The position numbers were made by a program, and so were the translations under genes. From contig NBOG01000009.1 in NCBI GenBank assembly GCA_002104535.1, positions 62,001-126,000 on the forward strand: a DNA stretch of 64,000 nt. The letters run 5' to 3'. The notes beneath the pieces are model-generated. The model saw only the letters and a list, made by a program, of their open reading frames with translations, had not been told where the DNA came from and searched no databases. This stretch comes from Cognaticolwellia sediminilitoris. GTDB taxonomy: Bacteria; Pseudomonadota; Gammaproteobacteria; Enterobacterales; Alteromonadaceae. This document shows, one piece after another, positions 25,713-34,527 of the stretch; positions within the stretch are counted from its first letter, which is position 1, and each line of letters opens with the position of its first letter.

Positions 25713-26166
25713 TTTCGCTTTATTTTATTGTCATATCTCCCCTGATTATTTATTCAGTATAAATCGCATTTTTACTGAATAAAACCGCTAATAGACTGTT
25801 TTTTATACGATGTGTTTTTGCCTTGATTATTTATTATTCAAGACCAAAAACAGCGATAGAACAAAAATCAAACATTATAGCTATCCTTTTAAAAATGGCA
25901 CTCTCACCCTGTTTAGGGTTATTACTCTATTGTATTTATTATGTTTTATTTTAATTGTATTTGAAATTTTAAATTGACCCCGATCAACTTTTAAGTAATT
26001 CTAGTCTAGAAAACGTACAAAACATAACAATAGGGCGTAATTGACAGTTGTCGAAAATTACGCCAGATAAATAATAATAAATGTATGCGCGAAATAATCG
26101 GTTTATCGTTGTTTTATAATGATTAATCTGTGTTGTTTTGCCTTTAAAGGGTGAAGGAGATGTCGA
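25713..26166 (+). promoter_or_regulatory. Leader region of the cox operon with an FNR-like site
   Basis: About 450 bp without a gene. TTGACCCCGATCAA (25974-25987) differs from the FNR/Anr consensus TTGAT-N4-ATCAA at one base and lies 180 bp before coxB. A hairpin GGCGTAATT/AATTACGCC (26034-26064) and a possible -10 TATAAT (26115-26120) follow. Together they suggest oxygen-responsive control of the oxidase operon; the site match is clear, the regulation is inference. Confidence 0.45.
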
Positions 26167-27729
26167 GTGAAAAGACGTAACCTAGGTTTAATGTTGCTAG
26201 GGGGCTTGTTGTCTAGTTCAGCTTGGGCAGATATGTCGCTGAATTTGACCAAAGGTGTTACGGAAGTTAGTAGAGACGTATACGATTTACATATGTTGGT
26301 TCTCTATATCTGTACGGCTATTGGTGTTGTGGTATTTGGTGCTATGTTTTGGTCTATGGTGTTTCACCGTAAATCAAAGGGCGTTAAACCAGCAACCTTC
26401 CATGAAAGCACAAAAGTTGAAATTCTCTGGACGGCTATTCCAGTCGTTATTCTAATCGCTATGGCTGTTCCTGCCACAATTACGCTCATCGAAATGGAAA
26501 ATAATGATGATGCGGATCTGACGATTCAAGTTACCGGCTCCCAGTGGAAATGGCATTATAAATACTTTGATCAAGATCTAGAGTTTTATTCAGTTCTTTC
26601 GACGCCGCGTGAACAATACGAAAACCAAGACGGAACATCGGCAGAGAAAGGTGAACATTATCTGCTAGAAGTTGATCGTCCTTTGGTTATTCCAACCAAT
26701 AAAAAAGTACGCTTTGTTATTACTTCAGATGATGTTATCCACGCTTGGTGGGTACCGGCATTTGCAGTAAAACAAGATGCTAACCCTGGTTTTATTAATG
26801 AAGCTTGGACTAAAGTTGATGAGCCCGGCGTTTATCGAGGCCAATGTGCTGAGCTATGTGGTAAAGACCACGGCTTTATGCCCATTGTGGTTGAAGTGAA
26901 ATCTGAAGCAGATTACGCGATTTGGCTTGACGAGCAAAAGCAACTTAAAGCCAACGCCGCCGCTGCCGAAGCCGCGTCATTAAATGCATCAGTTCCAATG
27001 GAAGAGCTTATGCAACTAGGTGAAACAACTTACACAGCATACTGTGCAGCTTGTCACCAAGTTAGCGGTCAAGGTTTACCACCAGCATTTCCGGCACTTA
27101 AAGGTAGTGCAGTTGCTACCACCGGCCCAGCAAGTGAACATATTGATATTGTCTTCAATGGTAAAGCTGGCACAGGTATGCAAGGTTACGGTAAGCAATT
27201 AAGCTTAAAAGAAATTGCTGCAGTTGTAACTTATGAGCGTAACGCTTGGGGTAACAATACCGGTGAAGCTGTTCAAGCAGCCGACGTAAAAGCTGTTGCT
27301 GGCGGTGCCGCGACAAGTATTACTGATAAAGTTGAAAAAGCGGTTGAAGACGTTAAAGAACAAGTTGCTGATGTTATAGCTGATATCGTTCCAGCAGAAG
27401 ATTTATCTAAGGTTTATAGCAAAGATGAGTTGATGACAATGGGCGAAGAGGTTTATATGAACGCATGTGCAGCATGTCATCAAGCAAGTGGTGAAGGCAT
27501 GGCTCCTGTTTTTCCTGCACTTAAAGGTGGCGCAATTGCTACTGGTGATATAGCAGTGCATGTGGATATGGTGCTTAACGGCAGCAAGAAAAATCCAGCG
27601 ATGGCAGCCTTTGGCGGTCAATTAACTAAAACGCAAATTGCTGCAGTTGTTACTTACGAGCGTAATGCTTGGGGTAATAATACCGGTGATTTAGTCCAGC
27701 CAGCAGATGTTGCTGCTAGCGCGAAGTAG
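26167..27729 (+). CDS. coxB: Cytochrome c oxidase subunit II with two cytochrome c domains
   Basis: A 520-residue subunit II. After a signal-like N-terminus it has two membrane helices (about 43-66 and 87-108), the QWKWHY segment (126-131), and CuA ligands His192, Cys227, Cys231, His235 and Met238. Residues 285-370 and 425-520 are two cytochrome c domains with heme sites CAACH at 293-297 and 434-438; the shared VVTYERNAWGNNTG shows a recent duplication. caa3 oxidases usually have one such domain. GTG start with GAAGGAG upstream. First gene of the cox operon; coxA follows 12 bp later. It receives electrons from cytochrome c at the periplasmic face. Confidence 0.95.
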   Translation: MKRRNLGLMLLGGLLSSSAWADMSLNLTKGVTEVSRDVYDLHMLVLYICTAIGVVVFGAMFWSMVFHRKSKGVKPATFHESTKVEILWTAIPVVILIAMAVPATITLIEMENNDDADLTIQVTGSQWKWHYKYFDQDLEFYSVLSTPREQYENQDGTSAEKGEHYLLEVDRPLVIPTNKKVRFVITSDDVIHAWWVPAFAVKQDANPGFINEAWTKVDEPGVYRGQCAELCGKDHGFMPIVVEVKSEADYAIWLDEQKQLKANAAAAEAASLNASVPMEELMQLGETTYTAYCAACHQVSGQGLPPAFPALKGSAVATTGPASEHIDIVFNGKAGTGMQGYGKQLSLKEIAAVVTYERNAWGNNTGEAVQAADVKAVAGGAATSITDKVEKAVEDVKEQVADVIADIVPAEDLSKVYSKDELMTMGEEVYMNACAACHQASGEGMAPVFPALKGGAIATGDIAVHVDMVLNGSKKNPAMAAFGGQLTKTQIAAVVTYERNAWGNNTGDLVQPADVAASAK

Positions 27730-27741
27730 GGAGGCGTTATA

Positions 27742-29346
27742 ATGACTACAAATGTAATTAATGATCAATCTGAGCATGATTCACATGACGGTGAGCACCA
27801 TGATCATAAAATGACCGGCCTGAAGCGCTGGTTATATACCACAAACCATAAAGACATCGGTTCGATGTACTTATGGTTCTCATTTATCATGTTTTTAACT
27901 GGCGGTGTTATGGCGCTAGTTATCCGTGCTGAGTTATTTCAGCCTGGATTACAGATAATTGAGCCTGACTTCTTTAACCAAATGACCACAGTTCACGGTC
28001 TTATTATGGTCTTTGGTGCGATTATGCCTGCCTTTACTGGTTTGGCTAACTGGATGCTACCTATGATGGTAGGTGCGCCAGATATGGCATTACCAAGATT
28101 GAATAACTGGAGCTTTTGGATTTTACCATTTGCTTTCGCTATTTTGTTATCGTCGTTCTTTATGGAAAGCGGTGCACCAAACTTTGGTTGGACTTTCTAC
28201 GCGCCTCTATCAACGACTTATAGTAATGGTAGTACTGCGTTTTTTGTTTTTGCTGTTCATATTATGGGTATCTCTTCAATTATGGGTGCGATTAATATCG
28301 TGGTAACCATAATGAATATGCGCGCACCAGGTATGACTTACATGAAAATGCCATTGTTTGTATGGACATTTTTCATTACGGCTTATCTATTAATTGCGGT
28401 GATGCCGGTGCTCGCGGGCACGGTAACTATGGTATTAACTGACACCTACTTCGGCACAAGTTTCTTTGATGCTGCAGGTGGCGGTGACCCGGTTATGTTC
28501 CAGCATATATTCTGGTTCTTCGGTCATCCTGAAGTTTATATTATGATTTTGCCAGCGTTTGGTATTGTTTCTACTACCATTCCTGCGTTTTCACGTAAGC
28601 CTCTATTTGGTTATAGTTCAATGGTTTACGCAACAGCATCTATTGCATTTTTGTCGTTCATCGTTTGGGCGCATCATATGTTTACCACGGGTATGCCGCT
28701 ATTTGGTGAGCTTTTCTTCATGTATTGTACGATGTTAATTGCCGTACCTACTGGGGTTAAAGTCTTTAACTGGGCCGCAACCATGTGGCGTGGTTCTATC
28801 AGTTTTGAAACGCCAATGTTGTTCTCAATCGCCTTCGTGATTTTGTTTACCATCGGTGGTTTCTCTGGCTTGATGCTAGCAATGACGCCGGTTGATTTCC
28901 AATATCACGATACTTACTTTGTTGTCGCTCATTTCCACTATGTTTTAGTTACTGGTGCGCTATTTTCTATTTTTGCTGGCGCTTATTACTGGTTACCAAA
29001 ATGGACTGGCTACATGTATAACGACACGTTAAGTAAGTGGCATTTCTGGTGTTCACTTGTGTCAGTAAACTTATTGTTCTTCCCAATGCACTTTTTAGGT
29101 TTAGCAGGTATGCCTCGTCGTATTCCTGACTATGCACTGCAATTTGCAGACTTTAATAAGTGGGTCAGTATTGGTGGTTTTGCCTTTGGTATTTCGCAAT
29201 TAATCTTCTTGGTATTAGTTATCAAGTGTATTAAAGGCGGCGAAAAAGCGCCGGCGAAACCATGGGATGGTGCTGAAGGTTTAGAATGGACAGTGCCTAG
29301 CCCTGCGCCATACCATACCTTTGAAACACCACCAAAAATTGATTAA
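27742..29346 (+). CDS. coxA: Cytochrome c oxidase subunit I
   Basis: A 534-residue protein with twelve membrane helices. Heme a and a3/CuB ligand regions are intact: MTTVHGLIMVFG, the cross-linked His-Tyr segment FFGHPEVYIMILP, WAHHMFTTGM, and HDTYFVVAHFHYVL. The helix VI glutamate before the GHPEVY loop places it in the A-family of heme-copper oxidases. It reduces oxygen to water and pumps protons. The N-terminus is unusually rich in His and Asp (HDSHDGEHHDHK). Lies between coxB and ctaG in one operon. Confidence 0.97.
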   Translation: MTTNVINDQSEHDSHDGEHHDHKMTGLKRWLYTTNHKDIGSMYLWFSFIMFLTGGVMALVIRAELFQPGLQIIEPDFFNQMTTVHGLIMVFGAIMPAFTGLANWMLPMMVGAPDMALPRLNNWSFWILPFAFAILLSSFFMESGAPNFGWTFYAPLSTTYSNGSTAFFVFAVHIMGISSIMGAINIVVTIMNMRAPGMTYMKMPLFVWTFFITAYLLIAVMPVLAGTVTMVLTDTYFGTSFFDAAGGGDPVMFQHIFWFFGHPEVYIMILPAFGIVSTTIPAFSRKPLFGYSSMVYATASIAFLSFIVWAHHMFTTGMPLFGELFFMYCTMLIAVPTGVKVFNWAATMWRGSISFETPMLFSIAFVILFTIGGFSGLMLAMTPVDFQYHDTYFVVAHFHYVLVTGALFSIFAGAYYWLPKWTGYMYNDTLSKWHFWCSLVSVNLLFFPMHFLGLAGMPRRIPDYALQFADFNKWVSIGGFAFGISQLIFLVLVIKCIKGGEKAPAKPWDGAEGLEWTVPSPAPYHTFETPPKID

Positions 29347-29357
29347 TTGGAATTAAA

Positions 29358-29942
29358 ATGACTAACGGCGAATCTCAAAATAAGTTGTCAAAACAAGCGC
29401 AAGCAAAAGCGAATGATGCATCAGTGAATAAAACAGTAAAAAAACTGATGCTGATTGTTTTTGGTATGTTTGGCTTTGGTTTTGCGATGGTGCCGTTATA
29501 TGACGTGTTTTGTGATATCACAGGGTTAAACGGTAAAACGTCTAATGTTGCAGCCAGTTACAACGCTGTAGGTATAGATACCGAACGCACTATCACCGTG
29601 CAATTTTTGACACGAACTGCTAAAGGAATTCCTTGGCAGTTTGAGCCAATGGTTAACGAAGTGAAAGTGCACCCAGGTGAAAGAAAGGTAGTTAAGTTCT
29701 ACGCTAAAAATGAGTCGGTAAATGCTATTATCGGCCAAGCTGTGCCATCAGTTTCTCCAGGACGTGCAGCGGTTTATTTTCAAAAGATTGAATGCTTTTG
29801 TTTTAACAATCAACCGCTACAAGCCAGTGAAGATGTGGAAATGGGTTTACAGTTTTATGTCGATTTAGACTTACCTGAAGACGTATCAACTATCACGTTA
29901 TCTTACACCTTATACGATATTACAAGCTCAGTTGAGTCTTAA
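29358..29942 (+). CDS. ctaG: Cytochrome c oxidase assembly protein CtaG/Cox11
   Basis: A 194-residue protein with one N-terminal membrane helix (about 29-47) and a periplasmic immunoglobulin-like domain. VPLYDVFCDITGLNGKT follows the helix and the copper-binding CFCFNNQPL lies at about 149-157. CtaG delivers copper to CuB in subunit I. The ATG has GGAATT upstream and starts 11 bp after coxA. Confidence 0.95.
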   Translation: MTNGESQNKLSKQAQAKANDASVNKTVKKLMLIVFGMFGFGFAMVPLYDVFCDITGLNGKTSNVAASYNAVGIDTERTITVQFLTRTAKGIPWQFEPMVNEVKVHPGERKVVKFYAKNESVNAIIGQAVPSVSPGRAAVYFQKIECFCFNNQPLQASEDVEMGLQFYVDLDLPEDVSTITLSYTLYDITSSVES

Positions 29943-29971
29943 GTGCTTGCACTTAAAATAGGGGAACAACA
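29941..29971 (+). promoter_or_regulatory. coxC leader hairpin and G-rich ribosome binding site
   Basis: The ctaG stop runs into AAGTG-CTTG-CACTT, a small hairpin, followed by TAGGGGAA five bases before the coxC ATG. The G-rich ribosome binding site is perfectly complementary over eight bases (TAGGGGAA with TTCCCCTA) to the C-rich loop region of the predicted small RNA at 10091-10178. Confidence 0.35.
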
Positions 29972-30856
29972 ATGACAACAAAAGAATACGAAAGTTATTA
30001 TGTACCAGCGCAAAGCAAGTGGCCGATAGTTGGCGCTATTGCATTGTTCTTAATTGCTGTTGGTGCAGGCAGTTATGTTTCAAATATGAATAACCCTGAA
30101 AGTACAGGTGGCGGCTGGGTATTACTGGCGGGCATCGCGTTGATTATTTACATGGTATTTGGCTGGTTTAATAATGTTATTACCGAGTCAATGGCTGGAA
30201 AATATAGTCGTCAGATGGATAATTCATTCCGCCAAGGTATGAGTTGGTTTATATTTTCTGAAGTGATGTTTTTTGCCGCATTCTTTGGCGCATTACTTTA
30301 TGCACGCACGTTTTCGGTGCCATGGTTGGACGGCGCAGGTAATAATGCCGCGACAGCAGCAATATTATGGCCAGACTTTACCGCGACTTGGCCATTAATC
30401 AAAACGCCAGATGGTACTGAAACTACTGCGATGGGATGGTATGGTTTACCGCTAATTAATACAATTTTATTATTAACTTCATCTATTACTGCACATTTTG
30501 CTCATGTTTCATTAGAGCAAGAAAAACGTGGTTTATTGAAGTTTTGGCTAGGCTTAACTGTACTGTTAGGTTGTGTGTTTCTATATTGCCAGGGCTTAGA
30601 GTACGCTCATGGTTATGCTGACGAGATGAAACTGTATTTAGACAGTGGTATCTACGGCAACACATTTTATTTACTGACTGGCTTCCATGGTATGCATGTT
30701 ACGTTAGGTACCATCATGCTATTGGTTATGCTGATTCGAGTATTTAAAGGCCATTTTACACCTAAAAATCACTTTGCCTTCCAAGCAGCAAGCTGGTATT
30801 GGCATTTCGTTGATGTAGTTTGGGTAATACTATTTGTATTCGTTTACATAATCTAG
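29972..30856 (+). CDS. coxC: Cytochrome c oxidase subunit III
   Basis: A 294-residue protein with seven membrane helices. The signature motifs are SWFIFSEVMFFAAFFGA near residue 90-106, HFAHVSLEQEKR, and the C-terminal GFHGMHVTLGTIML and SWYWHFVDVVWVILF. The N-terminal cytoplasmic stretch and the loop between helices 3 and 4 are typical of proteobacterial subunit III. It stabilises the oxygen/proton pathways of subunit I. A bidirectional hairpin follows, so the operon may be partly punctuated here. Confidence 0.96.
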   Translation: MTTKEYESYYVPAQSKWPIVGAIALFLIAVGAGSYVSNMNNPESTGGGWVLLAGIALIIYMVFGWFNNVITESMAGKYSRQMDNSFRQGMSWFIFSEVMFFAAFFGALLYARTFSVPWLDGAGNNAATAAILWPDFTATWPLIKTPDGTETTAMGWYGLPLINTILLLTSSITAHFAHVSLEQEKRGLLKFWLGLTVLLGCVFLYCQGLEYAHGYADEMKLYLDSGIYGNTFYLLTGFHGMHVTLGTIMLLVMLIRVFKGHFTPKNHFAFQAASWYWHFVDVVWVILFVFVYII

Positions 30857-30871
30857 TGAACTGAATCGTGA

Positions 30872-30904
30872 AAAATGCTCAGCTATTTTATAGTTGAGCA
30901 TTTT
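30872..30904. terminator. Terminator between coxC and the antisense DUF2909 gene
   Basis: Long stem AAAATGCTCAGCTA/TAGTTGAGCATTTT with a 5-nt loop, one G-U pair and T-rich flanks on both strands. It lies just past the coxC stop and beyond the stop of the minus-strand DUF2909 gene. Confidence 0.75.
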
Positions 30905-30962
30905 CTTATTGAATTTATTGAAAATTATCAGCTTTCTGAGTAGTGTGCCGATAAGCTATTAG

Positions 30963-31172
30963 TTAATATGGGCGCGGGTTAGGTGTGATTAAACCTGTCA
31001 GCATAGCAACCAATAATAAAACGATGATGACAACAGAGGTCATGACACGTCGACCAATAAATTTCGACATCGGTGGTTTATCTGGATCATTCTTGTTCAT
31101 GATAAACAAGGCTCGAAACAGGTTATAAATCATAAAGGCTAATAAGCCGACAACAATAATTTTAATTAACAC
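30963..31172 (-). CDS. DUF2909 twin-transmembrane protein
   Basis: A 69-residue protein with two membrane helices (about 4-24 and 44-65) joined by a Lys/Asp-rich loop (NDPDKPPMSKFIGRR). This is the DUF2909 small protein found in the cox region of many gammaproteobacteria, usually antisense between coxC and surf1, as here. A role in oxidase assembly is suspected from position only. AGAGAG precedes the ATG on its strand. Confidence 0.85.
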   Translation of the reverse strand: MLIKIIVVGLLAFMIYNLFRALFIMNKNDPDKPPMSKFIGRRVMTSVVIIVLLLVAMLTGLITPNPRPY

Positions 31173-31223
31173 AGCACTCTCTCTTTTATAGTCTGTTTTT
31201 AGTTAGTGAACATGCGGTAGTCT

Positions 31224-31967
31224 ATGAATTCGGTTTCACTTCAGCAAAAATTTAAACAACTTAACTGGCCGATGGTTATATTTACCATGCTAGTATTTTC
31301 AATATTAATCAAGCTTGGATTTTGGCAAAGCGATCGCGCGCTTGAAAAAGAACAACGACAACAGCGCATAAATGCTTTAAGTCAGCAACAAGCCTTATCT
31401 TTAGAGCAGGTGCTTGCATTGAGTGGCTTGCAAGATGGTATTAATGACTTACCTATCACCCTTAATGGTGAATTTAATGACCAAAAAATATTTCTGCTTG
31501 ATAACCAACCGAATAAAAGTCGTTTAGGTTATCGGGTTTATCAAATTATTGAACGTAACGATAATGCCGTTTTAGTTAATTTAGGTTGGATTCAAGGTTC
31601 AATAGACCGCAATATATTACCGGAAGTAACTGCTATTACTGGTAATCATACGATAACGGGTCATGTCCGTGAAATTGAAGTTGGTATTCAGTTACAAGCA
31701 CAAAATTTCAGTGATGTTTCATGGCCGTTACGTGTTCAGCAAATTGAATTAGATAAATTTTCAGAATTAATTGGAAAGAAACTGTTGCCCTTTGTGGTGT
31801 ACTTAGATAAAAAAGAGACACTAGGTTACAAAAAGAACTGGCAACCGATAGTGATGCCACCAGAAAAACATCGAGCATATGCTTTCCAATGGTTTAGTTT
31901 GGCATTAGCTTGGATAAGTTTGATGATCTGGGCAGCGATCAAAATGGGTAAAAAGTCAGCATCATAA
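31224..31967 (+). CDS. SURF1-family cytochrome oxidase assembly protein
   Basis: A 247-residue protein with an N-terminal membrane helix followed by LGFWQSDRALEKEQR, a periplasmic domain with NKSRLGYRVYQII and VNLGWIQGS, and a C-terminal helix preceded by HRAYAFQWFSLALAW. These are the standard SURF1 landmarks. SURF1/Shy1 helps insert heme A into subunit I. Lies between the DUF2909 gene and the Sco-like gene in the cox cluster. Confidence 0.92.
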   Translation: MNSVSLQQKFKQLNWPMVIFTMLVFSILIKLGFWQSDRALEKEQRQQRINALSQQQALSLEQVLALSGLQDGINDLPITLNGEFNDQKIFLLDNQPNKSRLGYRVYQIIERNDNAVLVNLGWIQGSIDRNILPEVTAITGNHTITGHVREIEVGIQLQAQNFSDVSWPLRVQQIELDKFSELIGKKLLPFVVYLDKKETLGYKKNWQPIVMPPEKHRAYAFQWFSLALAWISLMIWAAIKMGKKSAS

Positions 31968-32031
31968 TGTTATATGATGAGACAGAAAGAAAATAACCAA
32001 ACAAAATAATAAGAATAAAAGGCTGAGTTGT

Positions 32032-32592
32032 ATGAGTTCTTCAGAGTTAAATAAATCGCGCCGCAGTATGTTGATTCTCCTTGCGGTATTTATCATTCCA
32101 ATTGTTTTAGCAAAATTAGCGCTTAATCAACAGTGGTTCAATTATGGTGTCACCAATCAAGGGCAACTAATTGAGGACGAACTAACCTTAGCAAAACTAG
32201 GTTTAAACGTTGATGACTTTGATCATCAATGGTTGCTGCTTTACACCCTGCCAGAAAATTGTGATGAGCAATGTGAAAAAATACTCATCAGTGTTAACAA
32301 TACCTATATCGCGCTTGGAAAAGAAATGCCGCGTGTAAAACCAGTCGCATTAACCCAACATCCATTGAGTACAGCACAAACTGATAAAATTCATTTAAAT
32401 AAATGGCATATTGAATCTATGCCCGCTTTAGCAAAAGCTGCAATCAGTAACTCGCAAGTGTTAATCGTAGACCCGTTAGGTAATGTAATTCTTAGTCACC
32501 TTCCCCCTAAAGATGCTGAGCAGTTACCACAATTTGGTAAAGCTATTTTGGCCGATTTTAAGAAACTTCTTAAATATTCGAGGATTGGCTAA
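32032..32592 (+). CDS. Sco-like membrane protein of the cox cluster
   Basis: A 186-residue protein with one N-terminal membrane helix (about 13-30) and a periplasmic domain. CDEQC (Cys77, Cys81) is a CxxxC as in Sco proteins, placed after LLLYTLP, the strand that precedes the copper motif in Sco; a later VLIVDPLGNVILSH corresponds to the Sco LIDP strand. The overall sequence is far from canonical Sco, encoded later in the same operon. It may bind copper or act as a thiol partner in CuA assembly. Starts 65 bp after surf1 and its stop codon abuts the ctaA start. Confidence 0.75.
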   Translation: MSSSELNKSRRSMLILLAVFIIPIVLAKLALNQQWFNYGVTNQGQLIEDELTLAKLGLNVDDFDHQWLLLYTLPENCDEQCEKILISVNNTYIALGKEMPRVKPVALTQHPLSTAQTDKIHLNKWHIESMPALAKAAISNSQVLIVDPLGNVILSHLPPKDAEQLPQFGKAILADFKKLLKYSRIG

Positions 32593-33600
32593 ATGAGAAC
32601 ACAAAACTCTTCAGATATTAGAAAACTGGTTTTTGTTAGCATATTGCTCGCCATCGTTGTGGTGAGTTTAGGTGCATATACACGCTTAACTCATGCAGGC
32701 TTAGGTTGCCCAGATTGGCCGGGTTGTTATGGCTTGCTTGATGTACCAGAAACTAGTGAGCAAATAGCTAAGGCTGAGCAGGCATTTCCTGATCGCCCGG
32801 TTGAACCACACAAAGCGTGGAATGAAATGATCCATCGTTATTTTGCTGGCTCGTTAGGATTATTGATCTTAATTATCGCTTTTATGTCATTTAAACGACG
32901 TGCACAAGGTGGGCCAGTAGGTTTACCTATTTTTATTTTGCTGGTGGTTATATTTCAAGCCGCGTTAGGTATGTGGACTGTAACCATGAAGCTGATGCCT
33001 GTGGTGGTGATGGGGCATTTACTCGGCGGTTTTACAACCTTGTGTTTATTATTTTTACTATATTTGCGTATAAGCAATTACCGGGTGCCGGGTGGCGACT
33101 TTGCCTTGAAAAAATATGCAAAGTTCGCTGTTTTAGGTATTTTTATTTTATCGGCACAAATTGGCTTAGGCGGTTGGACGTCATCTAATTATGCGGCTCT
33201 AACTTGTACTGAGTTACCAATCTGCCAAGATGGTTGGGCTGAGCAAATAAATTTTGAACATGCTTTTGATTTAATACCGCCAGAAAAAGACAGTTATGAG
33301 TTCGGTCACCTTGACCATGCATCACGAGTAACTATTCATGTTATGCATAGGATAGGTGCTATTGTTACAACGGTTTATTTACTTTGGTTAGTGTTTAGTA
33401 TTTTTACCAAAGCACGATCGGCATTTTTTAGGAACGCAGCAATTAGCTTAGGGTTTATTCTCAGCGTGCAAGTTACACTGGGAATTAGTAATATTTGGTT
33501 TTCATTACCGCTAGGGGTTGCCGTGAGTCACAATGTCGTGGCCGCGATGTTAATGATGTCATTAATTACCATGACATATAGTTTAAAACGGAAAATTTAG
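32593..33600 (+). CDS. ctaA: Heme A synthase CtaA (Cox15)
   Basis: A 335-residue protein with eight membrane helices. YTRLTHAGLGCPDWPGCYG after helix 1, IHRYFAGSLGL (heme His), CTELPICQ (cysteine pair in the periplasmic loop) and HVMHRIGA (second heme His) are diagnostic for type 2 heme A synthase. It oxidises the methyl group of heme O to the formyl of heme A. The start ATG directly follows the upstream stop codon, so translation is probably coupled. ctaB follows 9 bp later. Confidence 0.96.
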   Translation: MRTQNSSDIRKLVFVSILLAIVVVSLGAYTRLTHAGLGCPDWPGCYGLLDVPETSEQIAKAEQAFPDRPVEPHKAWNEMIHRYFAGSLGLLILIIAFMSFKRRAQGGPVGLPIFILLVVIFQAALGMWTVTMKLMPVVVMGHLLGGFTTLCLLFLLYLRISNYRVPGGDFALKKYAKFAVLGIFILSAQIGLGGWTSSNYAALTCTELPICQDGWAEQINFEHAFDLIPPEKDSYEFGHLDHASRVTIHVMHRIGAIVTTVYLLWLVFSIFTKARSAFFRNAAISLGFILSVQVTLGISNIWFSLPLGVAVSHNVVAAMLMMSLITMTYSLKRKI

Positions 33601-33609
33601 GGGCATAGT

Positions 33610-34527
33610 ATGAGTCAAAGCAATACAGCATCAACGAGTCATAGCGCACCTAGCACACCTGTTTGGCGTGATTATTATGAAATAACAAAGCCACGGGTTG
33701 TCGCTTTATTAGTATTAACCGCCTTAGTCGGTATGTGTTTGTCAGTACCTGGGGTTATTCCATGGCAAGTATTAGTACCTTCTATGGTTGGTATCGGATT
33801 TTTGTCTTCAGCGGCAGCAGCGATCAACCATATTGTTGATGAGCGCATTGATAGTGAAATGGGCCGTACACATAATCGCCCGCTACCCAATGGCAGATTA
33901 ACTGCAAGAAGTGCCTCCATTTTCGCTATGACACTAGCTGTAACGGGTTTTGCCATTTTATATAGCTTTGTTAATCCATTAACCGCTTGGTTAACCTTTT
34001 CTGGTTTAGTTGGTTATAGTTTTGTTTATACGATGTATTTAAAGCGTGCTACCCCACAAAATATTACTATTGGCGGTTTAGCTGGCGCAATTCCTCCGTT
34101 ATTAGGTTGGACCGCAATGACTAATGAAGTGCATCCAAATGCTTTGTTGTTAGTTTTATTGATTTTCACTTGGACGCCACCGCATTTTTGGGCGCTAGCT
34201 ATTCATCGTAAAGATGATTATGCAAAAGTTAATATTCCGATGTTACCGGTAACTCACGGTGTTAATTTCACCAAGACCCAAATTTTACTGTACACGGTGT
34301 TATTATTTGTCGTTGGCTTACTGCCTTATTTAGTCGGTATGAGTAACTGGTTATACTTAGTTGGTGCAGTCGTGCTGAACTTAGTGTTTTTTGCTTACGC
34401 TTGGAAACTTAAGTTTAATGCCGATGAAGAAACCGCAATGGATACCTTTAAATTCTCCATCGTGCATTTAATGGCCTTGTTTATCATTCTTTTACTTGAT
34501 CACTACTTGTTGCCGGTAACTGGATAA
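33610..34527 (+). CDS. ctaB: Protoheme IX farnesyltransferase (heme O synthase)
   Basis: A 305-residue protein of the UbiA prenyltransferase superfamily with nine membrane helices. The first Asp motif is [20 protein letters not shown] (about 78-97); [20 protein letters not shown] and the second cytoplasmic loop [19 protein letters not shown]-type segment ([19 protein letters not shown]) complete the signature. It adds the farnesyl tail to heme B, giving heme O for CtaA. The stop overlaps the start of the Sco gene by one base. Confidence 0.96.
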   Translation: MSQSNTASTSHSAPSTPVWRDYYEITKPRVVALLVLTALVGMCLSVPGVIPWQVLVPSMVGIGFLSSAAAAINHIVDERIDSEMGRTHNRPLPNGRLTARSASIFAMTLAVTGFAILYSFVNPLTAWLTFSGLVGYSFVYTMYLKRATPQNITIGGLAGAIPPLLGWTAMTNEVHPNALLLVLLIFTWTPPHFWALAIHRKDDYAKVNIPMLPVTHGVNFTKTQILLYTVLLFVVGLLPYLVGMSNWLYLVGAVVLNLVFFAYAWKLKFNADEETAMDTFKFSIVHLMALFIILLLDHYLLPVTG

